This document shows, one piece after another, positions 51,428 to 59,089 of a stretch of DNA of 64,000 nucleotides (the first letter of the stretch is position 1; each line of letters begins with the position of its first letter). This DNA is from CAVPWP01 sp050789285 (lineage in GTDB: Bacteria > Pseudomonadota > Alphaproteobacteria > Rhodobacterales > Rhodobacteraceae). Location of the stretch: contig NZ_JBOUVX010000001.1 of NCBI RefSeq assembly GCF_050789285.1, positions 1,054,001-1,118,000 on the forward strand. Reading direction: 5' to 3'. The notes beneath the pieces are model-generated. The model was not told the DNA's origin, ran no database searches, and saw only the letters and a list, made by a program, of their open reading frames with translations. A program made the position numbers and the translations under genes.

Positions 51428-51940
51428 CTAGAACGCGATCTGATCCGCGACCGCGTCGATGCCCGCCTGCGCACAGACATCGTCGGCCTCGGGCGAGGGC
51501 GCCCCCGAGACGCCGATGCCGCCGACCATATCGCCGGCGCCGGTCTCGACCATCAGCCCGCCACCCAGCGGCAGCGCTTCGGACAGATGGCGGATGCCCT
51601 GGCTGATCTCGCCCGGGCTGGTGGCGCGGTCCAGGTCGGTCGTGCTGCTGCGGAAGCTCACCGCCGACCAGGCCTTGCGGCGCGAGGTCTCGTAGACGTG
51701 CAGGCCCGCGAAACGGTCACGCAGGAAGACCTGCGGGATGCCGAAGCGGTCGACCACGGTGACGCCCACCTGATAGCCCTCGGCGCGGCAGGCCTCCATC
51801 GCGGCGGTCGCCATCTCGAACGCAATCTCGGGCTTGAGAACCTGGAAGGTGACGAAGGCGCCGTCGTCCTGCGCCGCGGCGGGGGCCGCATGGGTGGCGA
51901 TCAGCGCCGCGGCGGCAGCGGCGGATGCAAGCGTCTTCAT
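51428..51940 (-). CDS. Exported GlcG/HbpS-family haem-binding-like protein
   Basis: The 170-residue protein has a signal peptide (residues 1-23, AAPAAAQ) and the GlcG/HbpS fold pattern: VGVTVVDRFGIPQVFLRD, SRRKAWSAVSF, GGLMVE and GGIGVSGAPSPEADDVCAQAG. HbpS in Streptomyces is an exported haem-binding redox sensor. It lies between soxS (4-base overlap) and soxR, so it belongs to the regulatory part of the sox locus. A role in sensing periplasmic sulfur or redox state is possible but untested. Confidence 0.82.
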   Translation of the reverse strand: MKTLASAAAAAALIATHAAPAAAQDDGAFVTFQVLKPEIAFEMATAAMEACRAEGYQVGVTVVDRFGIPQVFLRDRFAGLHVYETSRRKAWSAVSFRSSTTDLDRATSPGEISQGIRHLSEALPLGGGLMVETGAGDMVGGIGVSGAPSPEADDVCAQAGIDAVADQIAF

Positions 51941-52314
51941 TGTGTTCCTCCCTCGAAATCGGTGTGTTGGTCCAGCATCACCCCAAGCAGGCCCCAGAAG
52001 AAATCTTCGCCCGGGTAGCCTTCGAGCCGCGCCAGTTCGACCCCGTTCTCGACCAGGACGAAGGTCGGAGTGATGCGCAGCGGCGAGGCGAAGCTCAGGT
52101 CGTCGGGGTAGGGGGCGTGCAGGTCGATCAGGCGCAGCGGCGCATAGGCGCCTTCGGGCGTGCGGGCGTATTCCTCGGGCCCGACGTGGTCGTTCCACAT
52201 CTTGCAGTAAAGGCAGCCGCGCTGTTCGACCATGACCAGTTCGGCCCCGGCCGCGGGACCGAGGGGCAGGACGGCCACAGACGCCGCCACGAGAAGTCGG
52301 GTCCACTTCGTCAT
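51937..52314 (-). CDS. soxS: Periplasmic thioredoxin-like SoxS
   Basis: The 125-residue protein has a signal peptide (LLVAASVAVLPLGPAAGA) and a thioredoxin-like domain with the active site QRGCLYCKMW and a cis-Pro ITPTFVL. In Paracoccus SoxS reductively activates the Sox system by acting on SoxY thiols. It is the first gene of the minus-strand soxS-hbp-soxR-soxT unit, divergent from soxV by 65 bases, with a degenerate repressor box between. Confidence 0.9.
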   Translation of the reverse strand: MTKWTRLLVAASVAVLPLGPAAGAELVMVEQRGCLYCKMWNDHVGPEEYARTPEGAYAPLRLIDLHAPYPDDLSFASPLRITPTFVLVENGVELARLEGYPGEDFFWGLLGVMLDQHTDFEGGTQ

Positions 52315-52347
52315 CACGCCATTGACGCTGTTCGCTTGAACTATGTA

Positions 52348-52363
52348 ATTTGAATATGTGAAT
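52348..52363. promoter_or_regulatory. Degenerate SqrR/SoxR-type box between soxS and soxV
   Basis: ATTT-N8-GAAT differs by one base from the ATTC-N8-GAAT consensus described for SqrR. It sits in the AT-rich centre of the 65-base divergent promoter and could control both directions. Confidence 0.5.
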
Positions 52364-52379
52364 TGATCAAGGAAGTCCG

Positions 52380-53111
52380 ATGTTCGACGTCTCATTCGCC
52401 GGCGCGCTTCTTGCGGGACTTCTGTCATTCCTGTCGCCCTGCATCCTGCCGATCGTGCCCTTCTATCTCAGTTACATGGCCGGTGTCAGCATGAACCAGA
52501 TCACAGCCGACGGGCAGTTGACCCCGGCCGTGCGGCGGCGCGCGGTGATCTCGGCGCTGTTCTTCTCGGCGGGAATCATTTCGATCTTCGTGGCGCTCGG
52601 CGCGGCGTCGAGCCTGGCGGGGCAACTGGTGCGCGAATGGTTCGACGTGCTGCGATGGCTGGCGGCGGCGCTGATCTTCGTGATGGGGCTTCACTTCCTG
52701 GGCGTGGTGCGGATCGGCCTCCTGTACCGCCAGTTCCGCGCCGAACCGGGCGAGGTCAACCGGATGAGCTTCGTTGGCGCCTACCTGATCGGCGCGGCCT
52801 TCGCCTTTGGCTGGACGCCCTGCGTGGGACCGGTGCTGGCCGCGATCCTGTTCACCGCCGCAGGCGCCGAGACGGCCGCGCGTGGCGCGCTTCTGCTTCT
52901 GACCTACGGCATCGGGATGACCGCGCCGTTCGTGGTCGCCGCGCTTTTCGTGGGGCCGTTCATGCGCTGGATGAAGGGGTTCCGACGGCACCTGCCCAAG
53001 GTCGAGAAGGCCATGGGCGGGCTTCTGGTGGTCTTCGCGGTGCTGATCGCGACGAATACGATCAACTACATCGCAAACTGGATGGTGATGTTCTGGCCGC
53101 AGATCGGCTGA
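52380..53111 (+). CDS. soxV: CcdA-family thiol transporter SoxV
   Basis: The 243-residue membrane protein has six TM helices. The two redox Cys of the family are present: LSPCILPIVPFYLSYM in TM1 and GWTPCVGPVLAAIL in TM4. CcdA/SoxV passes electrons from cytoplasmic thioredoxin to the periplasmic thioredoxins SoxW and SoxS. It starts the plus-strand sox run and is followed by soxW after 17 bases. Confidence 0.94.
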   Translation: MFDVSFAGALLAGLLSFLSPCILPIVPFYLSYMAGVSMNQITADGQLTPAVRRRAVISALFFSAGIISIFVALGAASSLAGQLVREWFDVLRWLAAALIFVMGLHFLGVVRIGLLYRQFRAEPGEVNRMSFVGAYLIGAAFAFGWTPCVGPVLAAILFTAAGAETAARGALLLLTYGIGMTAPFVVAALFVGPFMRWMKGFRRHLPKVEKAMGGLLVVFAVLIATNTINYIANWMVMFWPQIG

Positions 53112-53128
53112 CCTAGGGAGGAGCGACG

Positions 53129-53719
53129 ATGAACAGACTGTTGACCCACGTGACCACTGCGCTGGCCGCGCTGGCGGTGGCGCTGCCCGCCTGGGCGGTC
53201 GAGATCGGCGACGACGGGCTGCACAAGACGCCCTGGATGCGCGACACCTTCAAGGATCTCGGCGAGGACCTTGCCGAGGCCAACGCCGAGGGCAAGCGCC
53301 TGATGCTGATCTTCGAGCAGCGCGGCTGCATCTATTGCACCGAGATGCACGAGACCGTGTTCCCCGATCCCGAGATCACCCAGTACATCGAGGACAACTA
53401 TTTCGTCGTCCAGCTCAACCTGCACGGCGACATCGAGATCACCGATCTCGACGGCGAGGTGCTGAGCGAGAAGGCCGCCGCCCGCAAATGGGGAATCATG
53501 TTCACGCCGACGATGATGTTCCTGCCCGAAGAAGTGGGAAGCGATCAGACGGCGATGCAGGCGTCGGTCGCAACGATGCCGGGGGCCTTCGGGCGTGGAA
53601 CCACGCTCGACCTGCTGACCTGGGTCAACGAAAAACGCTATGAAGATCAGTCGGAAGAAGACTTCCAGCGCTATCACGCCCGCCGTATCCAGGAACGCTC
53701 GAACGGGGGAATGGACTGA
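53129..53719 (+). CDS. soxW: Periplasmic thioredoxin SoxW
   Basis: The 196-residue protein has a signal peptide (residues 1-23, PAWA-VE) and a thioredoxin fold with active site QRGCIYCTEMH and cis-Pro FTPTMMFL. It starts behind AGGGAGGAG, 17 bases after soxV, which supplies its electrons. Its target is probably SoxYZ or SoxXA cysteine centres. It resembles SoxS in the RGC-x-Y-C active site. Confidence 0.92.
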   Translation: MNRLLTHVTTALAALAVALPAWAVEIGDDGLHKTPWMRDTFKDLGEDLAEANAEGKRLMLIFEQRGCIYCTEMHETVFPDPEITQYIEDNYFVVQLNLHGDIEITDLDGEVLSEKAAARKWGIMFTPTMMFLPEEVGSDQTAMQASVATMPGAFGRGTTLDLLTWVNEKRYEDQSEEDFQRYHARRIQERSNGGMD

Positions 53720-53756
53720 TCGGGCGCTGACCGGCGGCGTGGGGAAAGGATGCCGA

Positions 53757-53772
53757 ATTCAAGAAAATGAAT
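53757..53772. promoter_or_regulatory. SqrR/SoxR-type operator at the soxX promoter
   Basis: ATTCAAGAAAATGAAT is an exact ATTC-N8-GAAT match. It directly abuts a possible -35 (TTGTTG, 53776-53781) and -10 (TATATT, 53798-53803) with a 16-base spacer, 42 bases upstream of soxX, so repressor binding would block RNA polymerase. Confidence 0.7.
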
Positions 53773-53775
53773 TTG

Positions 53776-53803
53776 TTGTTGCATCGGGCCGCCTCGGTAT
53801 ATT
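53776..53803 (+). promoter_or_regulatory. Predicted soxX promoter
   Basis: TTGTTG and TATATT with a 16-base spacer lie immediately downstream of the repressor box, in an AT-rich island within otherwise GC-rich DNA. The start codon of soxX is 42 bases after the -10 element, leaving a short leader with a GGGAGG ribosome-binding site. Confidence 0.55.
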
Positions 53804-53844
53804 AGCGTATACGAAATGATCTCGGACGGTCTTTGGGAGGAGCC

Positions 53845-54324
53845 ATGAGAGCACTTGCAGCAATGGTTGGCGCCGCGGCGCTGGCGGCTTCGGCCGCGGT
53901 CGCGGACGAGGTCGCGCCGCAGGATGTGGTCTACGGCGAGTACGGCGAGATCGAGGTCTCGCTGTCTGGCCAGCCGGGCGATGCCGCGGCCGGCCAGAAG
54001 ATCTACTCGGACCGCGCTCTGGGCAATTGCGTGGCCTGCCATACGGTCTCGCAGCTTCTCGAAAGCGTTGGCTTTCACGGCAATGTCGGCCCGTCGCTCG
54101 ACGGTGTCGCCGACCGCTGGAACGAGGCCGAGCTTCGCGGCATCGTCGCGAATGCCAAGAACGTCTACGACGGCACGATGATGCCTGCCTTCTACAAGAC
54201 CTCGGGCTATATTCGGCCGGGCGAGGGCTTCACGACCAAGCCCGCGACCGAGCCGCTGCCGCCGCTTCTGACGGCCCAGCAGATCGAGGACGTGGTCGCC
54301 TTCCTGATGACTTTGAAGGAGTGA
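53845..54324 (+). CDS. soxX: Cytochrome c SoxX
   Basis: The 159-residue monohaem cytochrome has a signal peptide (AAVADE cleavage near residue 21), haem motif GNCVACH at about residues 59-65 and the distal Met in GTMMPAFYK. With SoxA it forms SoxXA, which joins thiosulfate oxidatively to the SoxY cysteine. ATG 53845 follows GGGAGG. It is the first gene of soxXYZA. Confidence 0.94.
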   Translation: MRALAAMVGAAALAASAAVADEVAPQDVVYGEYGEIEVSLSGQPGDAAAGQKIYSDRALGNCVACHTVSQLLESVGFHGNVGPSLDGVADRWNEAELRGIVANAKNVYDGTMMPAFYKTSGYIRPGEGFTTKPATEPLPPLLTAQQIEDVVAFLMTLKE

Positions 54325-54358
54325 CCCGGACGGGTCGCTTTTCCAAGAGGAGAACGAA

Positions 54359-54778
54359 ATGGAACTGACAAGACGCGGAATGTTCGCGCTGGGGGCGGGG
54401 GCCGCCGCCTTGGCGCTGATGCCGGCGCTGCCGGCGAATGCGGCCGTGGAAGATGCCATCGCGGCCTTCACGGGCGGCGCGCCGGTGGGCGAGGGCGGCA
54501 TCACGCTCACCACCCCCGAGATCGCCGAGAACGGCAACACCGTTCCGGTCAGCGTGTCGGCCCCGGGCGCGGTCGCCATCATGCTGCTGGCCACCGGCAA
54601 CCCGAATCCGGATGTCGGCACCTTCAACTTCGGTCCGCTCGCGGCAAGCCAAAGCGCCTCGACGCGCATCCGGCTGGCCGGCACCCAGGACGTCGTCGCG
54701 ATCGCCAAGATGGCGGACGGGTCCTTCGTGCAGGCGACCAACAACGTCAAGGTCACCATCGGCGGCTGCGGCGGCTGA
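54359..54778 (+). CDS. soxY: Sulfur carrier SoxY
   Basis: The 139-residue protein has a Tat-type signal (LTRRGMFALGAGAAALALM), a beta-sandwich domain and the C-terminal swinging arm GGCGG, whose Cys carries the sulfur substrate through the Sox cycle. It forms a complex with SoxZ, encoded 17 bases downstream. Confidence 0.96.
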   Translation: MELTRRGMFALGAGAAALALMPALPANAAVEDAIAAFTGGAPVGEGGITLTTPEIAENGNTVPVSVSAPGAVAIMLLATGNPNPDVGTFNFGPLAASQSASTRIRLAGTQDVVAIAKMADGSFVQATNNVKVTIGGCGG

Positions 54779-54795
54779 TCTGAGGAGAGAACATC

Positions 54796-55122
54796 ATGGC
54801 AGACGTCAAACCCCGCGTCCGCGTCCCCGACACCGCCTCGGCCGGTGAGACCATCGTCATCAAGACGCTGATCAACCACGCCATGGAATCCGGCCAGCGC
54901 AAGGACTCGAACGGAAATCCGATCCCGCGCCAGATCATCAATCGCTTCACGGCCGAGTTCAACGGCCAGATGATCATCGACGTGAAGATCGAACCCGCGG
55001 TTTCCACCAACCCCTACTTCGAGTTCGAGGCAGTCGTGCCGGAGACGGGCGAATTCACCTTCACCTGGTATGACGACGACGGCTCGGTCTACACCTCGAC
55101 CGCGCCGATCACGGTCAGCTGA
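54796..55122 (+). CDS. soxZ: Sulfur carrier partner SoxZ
   Basis: The 108-residue protein has no signal peptide, as is usual: SoxZ is exported with SoxY through the Tat system. Family features are RVRVPDTASAGETIVIKTLINH, MESGQRKD and FTFTWYDDDG. It is preceded by GAGGAGA. Confidence 0.96.
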   Translation: MADVKPRVRVPDTASAGETIVIKTLINHAMESGQRKDSNGNPIPRQIINRFTAEFNGQMIIDVKIEPAVSTNPYFEFEAVVPETGEFTFTWYDDDGSVYTSTAPITVS

Positions 55123-55152
55123 GGCGAAGGCAGCGCGAAAGGGAGGAAGCGC

Positions 55153-56007
55153 ATGACTGGAACAACGCTGAAGAGCGGGCTTGCGGCGATGGCGATTGCG
55201 GTTGCCGGTGCGGCCGTCGCCGACCCCGTCGACGATACGCTCGTTCTGAACGGCGAGATCGAGATGACAACCCGGGCGCCCGCGTCCGAGTACATGTCGA
55301 GGATCTTTCCCGAGGTCATCTCGGGCTGGCACTACCGCGAGGACGACACGCGCGACATGCAGCGTGACGACTTCGACAACCCGGCGATGCTTTACGTCGA
55401 CCAGGCGCGCGACGTCTGGAACACGGTCGAAGGGTCGGCTGGCCAGTCCTGCGCGTCCTGCCACGGCGATCCCGAAAGCCTGACGGGCTTCTGGAACACC
55501 CAGCCGAAGTTCAACGAAGAGGCCGGCACCGTCTGGGCGGCCGAGCAGTTCGTCAATAACTGCCGGACCGAACGGATGGGCGCCGAAGCCTGGGGCTGGG
55601 ACAGCGGCGAGATGCGCAACATGACGGCGCTTCTGGCCTCGGTCTCGCGCGGGTTGCCGATGAACGTGGCGGTGGACGGTCCCGCGCAGCCCTATTGGGA
55701 GCGCGGGCAGGAGATCTACTATACCCGCTATGGCCAGTTGGAGCTTGCCTGCGCGAACTGCCACGAAGACAACAACGGCAACTACATCCGCGCCGACCAC
55801 CTGAGCCAGGGCCACATCAACGGCTTCCCGACCTACCGGCTGCGCAACGCGGGCCTCGTGTCACGTCAAAACCGGTTCAACGGGTGCATCCGCGACACCC
55901 GGGGCGAGCCTTACGCCATCGGGTCGGACGACTTCGTCGCGCTCGAACTTTACGTCGCCTCGCGTGGCAACGGGCTTTCGGTCGAAGGACCGGCTGTCCG
56001 CAACTGA
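55153..56007 (+). CDS. soxA: Dihaem cytochrome c SoxA
   Basis: The 284-residue protein has a signal peptide (residues 1-23), two haem sites, SCASCHGD and ACANCHED, a Cys in VNNCRTERM, and the active-site Cys in FNGCIRDTRGEP, which carries a persulfide in characterised SoxA. Keeping both haem motifs places it with the dihaem Paracoccus/Rhodovulum type. It ends soxXYZA; a terminator-like hairpin follows 6 bases after the stop. Confidence 0.95.
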   Translation: MTGTTLKSGLAAMAIAVAGAAVADPVDDTLVLNGEIEMTTRAPASEYMSRIFPEVISGWHYREDDTRDMQRDDFDNPAMLYVDQARDVWNTVEGSAGQSCASCHGDPESLTGFWNTQPKFNEEAGTVWAAEQFVNNCRTERMGAEAWGWDSGEMRNMTALLASVSRGLPMNVAVDGPAQPYWERGQEIYYTRYGQLELACANCHEDNNGNYIRADHLSQGHINGFPTYRLRNAGLVSRQNRFNGCIRDTRGEPYAIGSDDFVALELYVASRGNGLSVEGPAVRN

Positions 56008-56013
56008 GAACAT

Positions 56014-56044
56014 GGCCCGCGCGGGACACCGCGCGGGCCTTTGT
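56014..56044 (+). terminator. Hairpin terminator/attenuator between soxA and soxB
   Basis: A perfect 11-bp stem GGCCCGCGCGG / CCGCGCGGGCC with a GACA loop is followed by TTTGT. The T-run is short, so partial termination is more likely, allowing soxXYZA to be expressed above soxBCDEF. Confidence 0.65.
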
Positions 56045-56056
56045 CTATCCAAACGT

Positions 56057-56072
56057 ATTCATGTTCGCGAAT
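56057..56072. promoter_or_regulatory. SqrR/SoxR-type operator upstream of soxB
   Basis: ATTCATGTTCGCGAAT is an exact ATTC-N8-GAAT match. The outer bases extend the arms to CGTATTC and GAATACG, a perfect 7-bp inverted repeat with an 8-base spacer, ending 23 bases before the soxB start. It implies a second sulfur-controlled promoter inside the operon. Confidence 0.7.
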
Positions 56073-56097
56073 ACGAATATGCACGAAAGGACCGGCG

Positions 56098-57795
56098 ATG
56101 ATCTCGCGGCGTGATTTCCTTCAGGCAAGCATGGCGGCCTCGGCGATCGTCGGGGCCAGCGGCTTTGGCAACTGGGCCCGACTCGCCGCGCAGCAGGCGC
56201 TGACGCAGGACCAGCTTCTGCAGTTCGACAGCTTCGGCAACGTGACGCTGATCCATCTGACCGACCTTCACGCCCAGCTCACCCCGATCTGGTTCCGCGA
56301 GCCCGAGGTGAACATCGGCGTGGGCGAGAACCGGGGGCAGGTGCCCCACGTCACCGGGGCCGACTTCCGGCAGCTATACGGGATCGAGGACGGCAGCCCG
56401 TCGCATTATGCGCTGACCTATGACGACTTTTCCGCGCTGGGGCGGACTTATGGGCGGATGGGCGGTGTCGACCGCATCGCCACCGTCGTGAACGCGATCC
56501 GCGCCGACCGGCCCGAGGCGATCCTTCTGGACGGCGGCGACACCTGGCACGGCAGCTATGGCTGCTTCCACACGCAGGGCCAGGACGTGGTCAACGTGAT
56601 GAACACGCTGCGCCCGGACGCGATGACGTTGCACTGGGAGTTCACGCTGGGCACCGACCGCCTGCTGGAGCTGGTGGGCGGCCTGCCGTTCCCGGTTCTG
56701 GGCCAGAACATCTTCGACGCCGAATGGCAGGAGCCGTCCGAGGACTTCCCGCCCTACACCTTCTTCGAGCGCGGCGGCGCGAAGATCGCCGTGATCGGCC
56801 AGGCCTTCCCCTACATGCCGATCGCCAACCCCGGCTGGATGTTCCCCGAATTCAGCTTCGGCATCCGAGACGAGAACATGCAGGCCATGGTCGACGAGGT
56901 CCGCGCCGAGGGCGCCGAGCTTGTCGTGGTGCTCAGCCACAACGGCTTCGACGTCGACAAGAAGATGGCCAGCCGCGTGACGGGCATCGACGTGATCCTG
57001 TCGGGCCACACCCACGACGCCCTGCCCGAGCCGCTGCTTGTGGGCGAGACGATCATCGTCGCCAGCGGCTCGAACGGCAAGTTCGTCAGCCGCGTCGACC
57101 TTGACGTGCAGAACGGCCGGATGATGGGCTTCCGCCACAAGCTGATCCCGATCTTCTCGGACGTCATCACCCCCGATCCAGAGGTCGCCGCGGTCATCGA
57201 GGCCGAGCGCGCGCCCTTCAAGGACACCCTGGAAGAGGTCGTCGGCCAGACCGACAGCCTTCTGTTCCGGCGCGGCAACTTCAACGGCACCTGGGACGAC
57301 CTGATTTGCGACGCGCTTCTGTCCGAGCGCGACGCCGAGATCGCCCTGTCGCCCGGCGTGCGCTGGGGGCCGTCGCTTCTGCCCGGCGATCCGATCACGC
57401 GCGAAGACATCTGGAACGTCACCTCGATGACCTATGGCAAGGCCTACCGGACCGAAATGACGGGCGACTTCCTGAAGGTCGTGCTCGAGGACGTGGGCGA
57501 CAACATCTTCAACCCCGATCCCTATTACCAGCAGGGCGGCGACATGGTGCGCGTGGGTGGCCTTGGCTACACGATCGACATCGACAAGCCCCAGGGCGAG
57601 CGGATCTCGGACATGACGCTGATTTCCACGGGCGAGGCGATCGACCCCGCGCGCAGCTACGTCGTGGCAGGCTGGGCCAGCGTCAACGAAGGCACCGAAG
57701 GCCCCGAGATCTGGGACGTGGTCGAGGCGCATGTGCGCAAGCTCGGCACCGTCACCGTCGCGCCGAACACAAGTGTGAAAGTCCTTGGCGCCTGA
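56098..57795 (+). CDS. soxB: Sulfate thiol esterase SoxB
   Basis: The 565-residue protein has a Tat signal (ISRRDFLQASMAASAIVG) and a dimanganese metallophosphoesterase fold: TDLHAQLTP, DGGDTWHGS, VLSHNGFDVDKKM and LSGHTHDALPEP, then a 5'-nucleotidase-like C-terminal domain (FNGTWDDLICDALL). SoxB hydrolyses the sulfonate from SoxY-bound thiosulfate, releasing sulfate. ATG 56098 was chosen because the Tat motif follows directly. Confidence 0.95.
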   Translation: MISRRDFLQASMAASAIVGASGFGNWARLAAQQALTQDQLLQFDSFGNVTLIHLTDLHAQLTPIWFREPEVNIGVGENRGQVPHVTGADFRQLYGIEDGSPSHYALTYDDFSALGRTYGRMGGVDRIATVVNAIRADRPEAILLDGGDTWHGSYGCFHTQGQDVVNVMNTLRPDAMTLHWEFTLGTDRLLELVGGLPFPVLGQNIFDAEWQEPSEDFPPYTFFERGGAKIAVIGQAFPYMPIANPGWMFPEFSFGIRDENMQAMVDEVRAEGAELVVVLSHNGFDVDKKMASRVTGIDVILSGHTHDALPEPLLVGETIIVASGSNGKFVSRVDLDVQNGRMMGFRHKLIPIFSDVITPDPEVAAVIEAERAPFKDTLEEVVGQTDSLLFRRGNFNGTWDDLICDALLSERDAEIALSPGVRWGPSLLPGDPITREDIWNVTSMTYGKAYRTEMTGDFLKVVLEDVGDNIFNPDPYYQQGGDMVRVGGLGYTIDIDKPQGERISDMTLISTGEAIDPARSYVVAGWASVNEGTEGPEIWDVVEAHVRKLGTVTVAPNTSVKVLGA

Positions 57796-57820
57796 GCGCC
57801 GCGACATAGGAGAGCAAGCG

Positions 57821-59089
57821 ATGACCGATACCCCCTCGCTTCCCAAGCCGTCCCGGCGCGCCTTCCTGCGCGGCACGGCGATGGCGGCCGGTGCGCTGGC
57901 CGCGGGCCGCGCGGCGGCCGAAGGCCCCGACCCGCTGATCACCGAAGTCCAGCCCTGGGCGCAGGGCTTCGGCGACGGCGTCGACGCGGTGCCCTACGGG
58001 ATGCCAATCCACTTCGAAAGCCACGTCGTGCGCCGCAACGTCGACTGGCTGACCGCCGACGTGGTTTCGTCGATCAACTTCACGCCGATCCATGCGCTGG
58101 AAGGCACGATCACGCCGCAGGGCTGCGCCTTCGAACGGCACCACTCCGGCGCGATCGAACTGTCGAAACCCGACTACCGTCTGATGATCAACGGGCTTGT
58201 GGAGCAACCGCTGGTCTTCACCTACGCCGACCTCGAACGCTTCCCGCGCTCCGTGCAGACCAATTTCTGCGAATGCGCCGCGAACTCGGGGATGGAATGG
58301 GGCGGCGCCCAGCTTCAGGGGGCGCAGTTCACCCACGGCATGATCCACAACATGGAATACACCGGCGTGTCGCTTCGCACACTGCTTCAGGAAGCGGGTG
58401 TAAAGCCCGAAGGAACCTGGGTTTATGTCGAGGGGGCCGATGCCTCGTCGAACGGCCGCTCGATCCCGATGGAAAAGGCGCTGGACGACGTTCTGGTGGC
58501 CTTCTTCGCCAATGGCGAGGCGCTGAGGAAGGAACACGGCTATCCCGTGCGCCTGGTCGTGCCGGGATGGGAAGGCAACCTCTGGATCAAGTGGCTGCGC
58601 CGGATCGAAGTGACCGACGGCCCCGTGGAGGCCCGCGAGGAGACCTCGAAGTACACCGACCTGATGCCGGACGGCCGCGCGCGCAAATGGACCTGGGAGA
58701 TGGACGCGAAATCCGTCATCACCTCGCCCTCGCCGCAGGCGCCCTGGCGGCAGGGTCCGGGGCCGATGGTCATCACCGGTCTGGCCTGGACCGGGCGGGG
58801 CCGGATCACCCGCGTCGACGTTTCGCTCGACGGCGGCAAGAACTGGCAGGAGGCTCGGCTTGCCGGCCAGCCCGAGCCCATGGCGCTGACGCGGTTCTAC
58901 CTCGACCATGTCTGGGACGGCTCGGAGATGCTGCTCCAGTCCCGCGCGATCGACGAGACCGGTTATGTCCAGCCCACGAAGGACGCGCTGCGCGACGTCC
59001 GAGGGTTGAACTCGGTCTATCACAACAACGGAATCCAGACCTGGTGGGTCAAGCCGAACGGGGAGGCCGAGAATGTCGAAGTGTCGTAA
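57821..59089 (+). CDS. soxC: Sulfane dehydrogenase molybdoprotein SoxC
   Basis: The 422-residue protein starts behind TAGGAGAG and has a Tat signal (SRRAFLRGTAMAAGALAAG), a sulfite-oxidase molybdopterin domain with the Mo-binding Cys in TNFCECAANSG, and a C-terminal dimerisation domain. SoxCD oxidises the SoxY-bound sulfane sulfur by six electrons, so its presence predicts complete oxidation of thiosulfate to sulfate without stored sulfur globules. It overlaps soxD by 17 bases. Confidence 0.95.
   Translation: MTDTPSLPKPSRRAFLRGTAMAAGALAAGRAAAEGPDPLITEVQPWAQGFGDGVDAVPYGMPIHFESHVVRRNVDWLTADVVSSINFTPIHALEGTITPQGCAFERHHSGAIELSKPDYRLMINGLVEQPLVFTYADLERFPRSVQTNFCECAANSGMEWGGAQLQGAQFTHGMIHNMEYTGVSLRTLLQEAGVKPEGTWVYVEGADASSNGRSIPMEKALDDVLVAFFANGEALRKEHGYPVRLVVPGWEGNLWIKWLRRIEVTDGPVEAREETSKYTDLMPDGRARKWTWEMDAKSVITSPSPQAPWRQGPGPMVITGLAWTGRGRITRVDVSLDGGKNWQEARLAGQPEPMALTRFYLDHVWDGSEMLLQSRAIDETGYVQPTKDALRDVRGLNSVYHNNGIQTWWVKPNGEAENVEVS

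Noticed and set aside
52364..52371. TTGATCAA upstream of soxV as an FNR site
   Set aside because: The half-sites abut without the required central spacer, so it is just a short palindrome next to the repressor-type box.
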